Shown here in pieces: positions 58,145 through 64,000 of a stretch of DNA of 64,000 nucleotides. A program made the position numbers and the translations under genes. This DNA is from Saposhnikovia divaricata. Taxonomy: Eukaryota; Streptophyta; Magnoliopsida; Apiales; Apiaceae. A model generated the notes under the pieces. That model was not told the DNA's origin. It worked only from the letters and a program-made list of their open reading frames with translations, and ran no database searches. The stretch lies in contig CM071598.1 of NCBI GenBank assembly GCA_036435485.1, positions 41,182,501 to 41,246,500 of the forward strand, written 5' to 3'. Within the stretch, counting starts at the first letter, position 1, and each line of letters starts with the position of its first letter.

Positions 58145-58330
58145 TAATAATAAGATACTTTATTGGAAAAGCAATAAAATAAATTTGTTAGTGGGTCGCG
58201 TGGCTGTCGATTGCGCTGCTAAAGCCCAGCCCTCTAGGGCTGTTAAGAAGTTGCACCTTCATTCCCTCTACACTGCCCTCCTAGAAGGTTGTTAAGAAGT
58301 TGCACCTTCATTCCCTCTGCACTGAAGATA
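58145..58330 (+). repeat. Host leader sequence of the F-box unit, with 55-bp duplication
   Basis: Matches 22950-23060 of unit A (GCAATAAAATAAATTTGTTA, CGTGTGGCTGTCGATT). Here GTTAAGAAGTTGCACCTTCA and its neighbours are duplicated. The rest of the leader resumes at about 61340, so 58331-61290 is an insertion. Confidence 0.75.
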
Positions 58331-59777
58331 TTATCTCTTATAAATATCTATAAACATCAATCGTATCATATCTTTTGATCATTAACATTTCCTTTCAAAT
58401 TAAAACACGTTACCTTTTTAATTTAAAACAAATCTTATAATCATTAATATATACCCGAAAATATCACACCATAATTTTCAAGTAAAATATAACACCTAAA
58501 ATAAATAATAACATAATATAATTAATGGTAATTAGTCGACTGCCTTTTTCACATTTACTTTTAGTTGAAGATATTACCTTTTATAAACACTTAAAAAGAT
58601 CAATCGTATCATATCTTTCAATCATTAATATTTCCTTTCTAATTAAAACACGTTACCTTTTTAATTTACAACAAATCTTACAATCATTAATATATACCTT
58701 AAAATATCACACCATAATTCTCAATTATTAATAAAATATATTAAAAATCATATATATTGCTTATAATAAGGAAACATTAGTATAATCCGTAAACATTAGT
58801 ATATTAAATTATATCAAATTAAAATTAAAAAAATTATTAAAAATAATGATTATATAAAAACATAATTATAATATTAAATAAACTTTATAACATAATACAA
58901 GAAACTTGTGCATTGCAATACTAATAATTAATCGATTACCTTTTTCAGCTAAAACGTATCATCTTTCTATTTTTTCTAATTATATTTCCTTTTTTCTAGA
59001 AATATCACGGACAACATTAATTTCTCATTTTCTGAAAAACACTATGAGCAATTTTAATTAGTAAAATAACATAATTAAATAAAATTATTATAAACAAATC
59101 AATTACATTTTTTACCTAAAGCATGTCACCTTTTTAATTTTCACATTATCGTTTCAATTTTCTCTAACTAAAACATCTCATTTTTCAATTGTATTAAGGG
59201 CAGTTCTATTTAATAAAATAAAATAATAATATGATAATACTAATAATTAATCGATTAACTTTTTCAGCTAAAACGCATCATTTTTTCTATATTTTTCTAA
59301 TTAAAATTCCTTTTTCTAGAAATATCACGGGCAACATTGATTTCTATTTTTATAAAAACATTACGAGCAATTTTATTTAGTAAAATAACATAATCAACTT
59401 ATAATTATTATAAACTAATCACTTATATTTTTCACCTAAAACATGTTACCTTTTTATTTTCTCTAACCAATTCCTCTATTTTTCCAAATTATATCATGGA
59501 CATTCTATTTAATAAAATAAAAAAAATAATTTTATAATTACTAATAATTAACCGATTACTTTTTTCAACTAAAATCCATCATCTTTTCTGAATTTTTAAC
59601 TAAAATCCCTCATTTTCTAGAAATATCACGAATAACATTTATATAATTATCATCAAATAATCTCATTTAAAAATTTAATCCTCTAAAAATCATGTTTTAA
59701 AAAAATTATTTCAAATTAATGAAAAACTTTCATATAATATTTAAAAAAATTCGTGCATCGCACGAATTTTAAGCTAG
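58331..59777 (+). mobile_element. Non-autonomous Helitron with internal tandem repeats
   Basis: Internal repeats at 58335-58500 / 58565-58730 and at about 58930 / 59245 / 59545 (AAATATCACGGACAACATT, about 310-bp period). Ends with the perfect 9-bp hairpin AATTCGTGC-atc-GCACGAATT (59748-59768) and CTAG at 59774-59777. The small frame at 58525 is not a gene. Confidence 0.65.
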
Positions 59778-61290
59778 TCTATACTATACTATTATAAGTG
59801 AAACAGGGTATAATTGGTTCGTTGGTCGGTTGGTTAACATCTTTCCAAAAAGTTTGTTAACACCTTCCAAAAATAAATTAAAATGCATATAAAATTTTAT
59901 CTAACTTAATAACAAATTCTTTTAATTACACTCCAATTAATATTCAATTACATTCTCTTTTACTTATATTTGAATTAAAATTCTTCACCTACAACCAACT
60001 TTTTTAGACTCTTTCAATTACTTGGAAATCAAATATTTTCAAAATCAATTTAAATAATTTTAATATCATATATTTATTAACAAATTATAAATCTATCTAT
60101 ACTATACTTATACTATTATAAGCGAAACATGGTATAATTGGTTGGTTGATCGGTTAACACCTTCCCAAAACATTTATTAACACCTTCCAAAAATGAAAAA
60201 ATAAATTAAAATGCATATAAAATTTTATTTAACTTAATAACAAATTCTTTTTATTACACTCCAAGTAATATTTAATTACATACTCTTTTAGTTATATTTG
60301 AATTAAAATTCTTCACCTACACCCAATTTTTTTAGACTCTTTCAATTAGTTGGAAATCAAATATTTTCAAAATAAATTTAAATAATTTTAATATCACATA
60401 TTTATTAACAAATTTACAACAAATTATAAATCAACAGAGTGAAAACAAACTAAAACTATATAATAAACCATAAAATTTCACACAATTACAAATTAATATT
60501 AAATTCTATTTTAGACAAATATTACATTAGGGATTATTATGGATTCATAATTTGAATATTATAATATCAACCAAAATTTGAATGTAAGTATATTTGATAC
60601 TTTCATTTATATTTATATTATTATAATAAAATATAACAATATATCTTATAATTAAACGATTATTATTTAATAGTTTAGATGTTATGCCAATATTATATTA
60701 AGTAATACATATGAGATATATAATGCACAAATCATATTTTTATAATAAACAACAAAATTCACCAATAATGCATTGAAAAATGTGTTTAAAATTCCAAATT
60801 CAGTTACATTATATATAACTTATTAAAAATAAAAAATCACATATTTTTTAGAATTATAAACGTTTTCAATTATATCCCTATTAGAATCATCGCCCGCACA
60901 CACTTCTTCCTACGATTTTTCTTCTACGCTTTTAGGTTACACTAACTAATTTTTTAAAAATATCTATTGAATTCTTAAGATATTTAACAATAAACTTAAA
61001 AATAATGTTAAATTAATGATGAACATATGTAAATTTAAAATTAATAATAAAAATCTATTTAAATAAATAAAAATTTATATTAAATCAAAAAATTAATATA
61101 TTAATTCATAATAATAATATATGATAGCCCGTGCTTTGAATAAGCGAAAGAAGGTATAATTTGTAGTTTGGTTACCCTGTTTTTGGTTATATCCTCATTT
61201 TTTGTTATCCCTCTTTCATAACCGTTAGATCTTCAACTAAAATAGATCATGATCGTTAAATACAATAATATTAAAAGTTTTTAATATTAT
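59778..61290 (+). mobile_element. Helitron-type 5' ends and bodies, truncated
   Basis: TCTATACTATACTATTATAAG directly follows the CTAG of the previous element, and a second 5' end lies near 60096. The rest is AT-rich non-coding DNA, ending with a CCCGTGCTTTGA fragment near 61128 and a copy of the 57737 element's 5' part. Confidence 0.5.
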
Positions 61291-61949
61291 TAAAAACTTT
61301 GGCATCGAAATGTATACTCAGTTCTTGCAATGTATTATACTCAGTTTCGAATTAGGGTTTGAGAAATGTGACTGGGGCTTGCATTTGGCATCGAGTTTCG
61401 AGGTAATATACTCAGTTCTTGCAATGTATGTATGTTACTTCTATACACTCATTACTTCGTGCTGCTTTCTCATTGGCCTGTTATGTTTCGATTGTGCTTT
61501 CGACTGTGTTTAATATTGCTTCTAGCTAGGTAGGTTTTTGTAGGATTGAATGTTCATGTGCTGTAAGATTTAGGGTTTTCAGAGGTTTTTTTTTTGTTGG
61601 GGATTTTCAAATGTAATTATTAATAAAATTTATGTAAAATTACCTAAATGTAAGATTACCTAAATTTAGGTAATATTAATATTACCTAAATGTAAGATTT
61701 AGGTAGGTTTTTTTTTGTAAGATTTAGGGTTTTCAGAGGTTTTTTTTTGTAGGATTGAATGTTCATGTGCTGTAAGATTTAGGTTTTTGTAGGATTGAAT
61801 GTTCCCAATTTGCCTAATTGTAATGTATATTAGAAATGCCTATCTTTTTACTTGATCTAATTTGATAAGCATTCGGTGTAATGACCATAAACCTCCTTTT
61901 CGGTATTTTTTTTGTATTAATTTAATTATTACCTACCACTTGGAGATAG
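61291..61949 (+). other. Leader region of F-box gene, unit B
   Basis: Parallels 23090-23504 (TTAGGGTTTGAGAAATGTGA, TGCAATGTATGTATG, which may hold the donor of a leader intron). It carries an extra 61620-61810 stretch of local duplications around TACCTAAATGTAAGATT and TAGGATTGAATGTTC. An AG acceptor (GGAGATAG) ends at 61949, directly before the ATG. Confidence 0.55.
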
Positions 61950-62919
61950 ATGGAGGGAAGAGCATGGGAGAATTTGAATTCAGATTGTTTGGTGAATGTG
62001 TTTCGGAGATTAGATTTAGAATCAAAGCTATTGGATATTCCATTTGTTTGCAAGCAGTGGCACCAAGCACTTCTCAACCCTTTATGTTGGCAAGAACTTG
62101 TTTTCCCCGTTGATGTATCCCGCTCAAGATTAGCGGATGCATCAAAAAATGGGGAATCTTATAATCTTCCAGAATTGATTAAGTTTGTCATTAGCCGGAG
62201 CCAAGGAAGTGCTACTAGACTAGAGCTCCCGAATGATATCAGTGAAGAGGATCTCATACATATTCCGGATGTGTGAGTAATTTCACTAATTCTTGTACTT
62301 AATTTTGATTGAAGTGAACGTGGTTTTACTTGTACCAATATTTTTTTGTTAGCATTTTTGAACATGTATATGTTTCTAATTTCTTTTATCCTAATTATGT
62401 TTCAGATGTCCTAATTTGAAAACTCTGGCACTGCCTAACAAATTAATGGGTGATTATGGAGACAATATTCCAGAACTCATTGTCAAGTGGAAGAGGTTGG
62501 AGTTGTTAAGGATTGGATGGTGCAGCTATCTGGTAGAAATCATCGACAAAATCAGTGTTCACTGTAAAAAATTTAATGGACTTTTTGTTGTACAGGCAGA
62601 TGTCGACAACAATATAGTGTCAGCTATTGTGTCAAAACTTGCAACTATAAAGTTATTACGTTTCGAAGGTTGTGTCCTTGACAAGGTAAGTCTAGTGCAG
62701 ATATTGCGGGGATGCAGAGAACTTGAACTGCTCTGGATTTGGAACTGTGTCAGCACGGAGGAGGAGGAGGATGTGAGTGACGAGGAGATACTTAGGCTAA
62801 CCGCTCGAATTAAGGACTTTCAGTATGAAGGTTGTAGAACCGTTAACTTTACTCTTCCTCAATTCGACGAGGTGGAGATGCTAATGAGGCTTGAGGAGGA
62901 GATGCTATATGAGGCTTGA
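61950..62919 (+). CDS. F-box/LRR protein, cassette unit B (two exons)
   Basis: Exon 1 is 61950-62272 (donor GAT GT/GTGAGT) and exon 2 is 62406-62919 (acceptor TTTCAG). Together they encode 278 aa. The F-box is at residues 4-50 (WENLNSDCLVNVFRRLD, VCKQWHQALLNPLCW). Leucine-rich repeats follow from about 110 (CPNLKTLALP, WKRLELLRIGWC, CRELELLWIWNC), then an acidic segment (STEEEEDVSDEE) and a Glu/Met-rich end. It is expected to act as a substrate receptor of an SCF ubiquitin ligase; target unknown. It differs from the unit A copy by having Trp where that one has a stop. It shares the intron position with unit 0 but is clearly diverged from that gene. The ORF is intact. Confidence 0.88.
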
Positions 62920-63239
62920 GGAGGACTGAAGTTTCAAGAACAAATCACTATCTTGCAAAGATTACTTGGATTTGGCTACCTAAGTTTGTTACTGTTAAGT
63001 ATTAATATGAGTAAAGATCACTCGATGAAGTTGCTGCTTTAAGTTCTTTTTGATGTATTTCTAAACTTTCAATTTTTGGTTGCAATGCCAATGCCCTTTA
63101 TTATATATAAAAGGAAGGATATCTATTTAACTAATTTGCCAAGTGCTCCAATTTGGTTGCAGTTTAAATCAAAATTAATATTTTTACTATTTATGTTGCA
63201 AACAAGATATTGAATGCTAGTAGCATGTTACAGCTAATT
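62920..63239 (+). other. 3' flank of F-box gene with CACTA empty site
   Basis: GGCTACCTAAGTTTGTTACT (about 62970-62990) is the uninterrupted version of the CACTA target in unit A. No gene. Confidence 0.85.
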
Positions 63240-64000
63240 TAGAAAGTTGTGACACCCTTTTATACTAGATCCGGTAAGCTTTTCTACTAATTCCTCACAT
63301 GGGAAGCGGTGGGACTGACAAATATAATACAGAAAGCACCAAATGATAATGTGCTTGATGTGTTCATTAAGACTTTTTCTACCTGTACCAGGGATCAGGC
63401 AGTGTTAATTGCTTTGTTTTGCTGGAATATTTGGAACCGACGAAACAAATGGGTGTGGGATAAAGCTAATATGTCTGTTTTCGGGACAAAGACGGCAGCT
63501 CTGCACTTACTAGCAGATTGGAAGAAGGCTCAACAGGAGCGGGCACACAAGAAACAAGGACAGATTTTGGGTAGTAGAGTGTGGCAGGTACCACCAATAG
63601 GGTGGGTTAAAATGAACGTAGATGCAGCTGTTACTCCAGGTCTGCAATATATAGGAGTTGGCAGTGTAATAAGGGACGAAGATGGTAGGTTTCTGCAGGC
63701 AAGATGCATGACAGTGGAAGGAGCTTGGAGTGTTAGAGAAGCTGAGGCTATAAGTCTGAGAGAGGCTATGATGTGGGCGGAGAGTTTGGGTATTAAACAG
63801 TGCATCTTCGAGACTGATTTTAAGCTTTTGGCAGATGCATGCAATGGAAGCTACGGGAAATCAAATTTCCATTCCATTGTTAATGATTGTGTAGATTCTT
63901 TTCAGCATTTTGATAATGTGCTGGTGCAGTTTATCTGTAACTCTGCGAATGTAGTAGCTCATAGGCTACCTAGAGCTTCTCATTCTATGTCAGGTTTACA
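63240..64000 (+). pseudogene. RNase H-domain gene fragment, unit B copy (continues past the window)
   Basis: Homologue of the 32180 + 37738 fragment, without Copia 2: it reads CCAGGTCTGCAAT at about 63636-63648. It includes FCWNIWNRRNKWVW, MNVDAAVTPG, SVIRDEDGRFLQAR, SLREAMMWAE and a modified FETDFKLLADAC, where the Ser after the catalytic Asp is Phe. No plausible start codon. The frame is open to the window edge. Likely a 5'-truncated LINE-derived sequence that was part of the duplicated unit. Confidence 0.7.

Larger units (their letters stand above)
38590..64000. repeat. Tandem segmental duplication, unit B (runs off the window)
   Basis: Same landmark order as unit A, enlarged by a hAT MITE, Copia 3, a Gypsy-like LTR, a LINE, two MITEs and about 12 kb of Helitron-derived DNA. 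Where insertions are absent it supplies the empty sites for CACTA and Copia 2. Confidence 0.85.

Noticed and set aside
58525..58731. A 68-codon frame in the Helitron region
   Set aside because: AT-rich, within a tandem repeat whose other copy is not open; no domain.
2864..62919. Self-incompatibility-type locus (F-box genes beside small cysteine-rich peptides)
   Set aside because: The F-box proteins carry LRRs rather than the FBA-type domain of S-locus F-box proteins, and there is no S-RNase or receptor kinase; the resemblance is only in outline.

Overview
The window is plant nuclear DNA, almost certainly from a eudicot. It is AT-rich and gene-poor, with spliced F-box/LRR genes, Ty1-copia elements with plant-type tRNA-iMet primer sites, a CACTA transposon, hAT and Harbinger-type MITEs and Helitrons. 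No organellar, bacterial or viral genes were recognised. The species cannot be fixed from the sequence alone.

The underlying host layout is a cassette present three times on the + strand: a gene for a tiny secreted peptide followed by an F-box/LRR gene. Unit 0 (about 2.6-14 kb) has a peptide gene split by a very young Copia element (2986-12129) and an apparently intact F-box gene (12974-13977). Unit A (about 14.4-38.15 kb) has two near-identical intact peptide genes (16660, 19171) and an F-box copy killed by a nonsense codon (23505-24564). Unit B (about 38.6 kb to the window end) has a peptide gene that lost its cysteine core (45098) and an intact F-box gene (61950-62919). Units A and B are clearly a tandem segmental duplication. 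They also share an unrecognised minus-strand gene fragment (14598 / 38755), a hAT-like repeat (15468 / 44175) and an RNase H gene fragment (32180+37738 / 63240).

Later insertions enlarged the units unequally. The duplication provides empty sites that define several insertions to the base: a 314-bp MITE (16089-16402), a 7.24-kb CACTA element carrying part of a phospholipase D gene (24629-31866), and a 5.2-kb Copia (32529-37732). Unit B received a hAT MITE with a perfect 8-bp duplication (39343-39956), a rearranged Copia (40098-43529), a 5'-truncated LINE (45593-47275), two stacked MITEs (47618-48637) and about 12 kb of Helitron-derived sequence (48674-61290). Much of the Helitron part is a head-to-tail array of 5' ends with a period of about 1.2 kb. 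A B3 transcription-factor fragment (17329-18600, minus) lies beside a Helitron 3' terminus in unit A.

The probable working host genes are two F-box/LRR genes and two or three small secreted-peptide genes. The most original observations are the repeated peptide/F-box cassette, the unrecognised CC-x5-CC peptide family with one copy caught during disruption and another stripped of its cysteines, and a regular array of four hairpins in the leader of the young Copia element.
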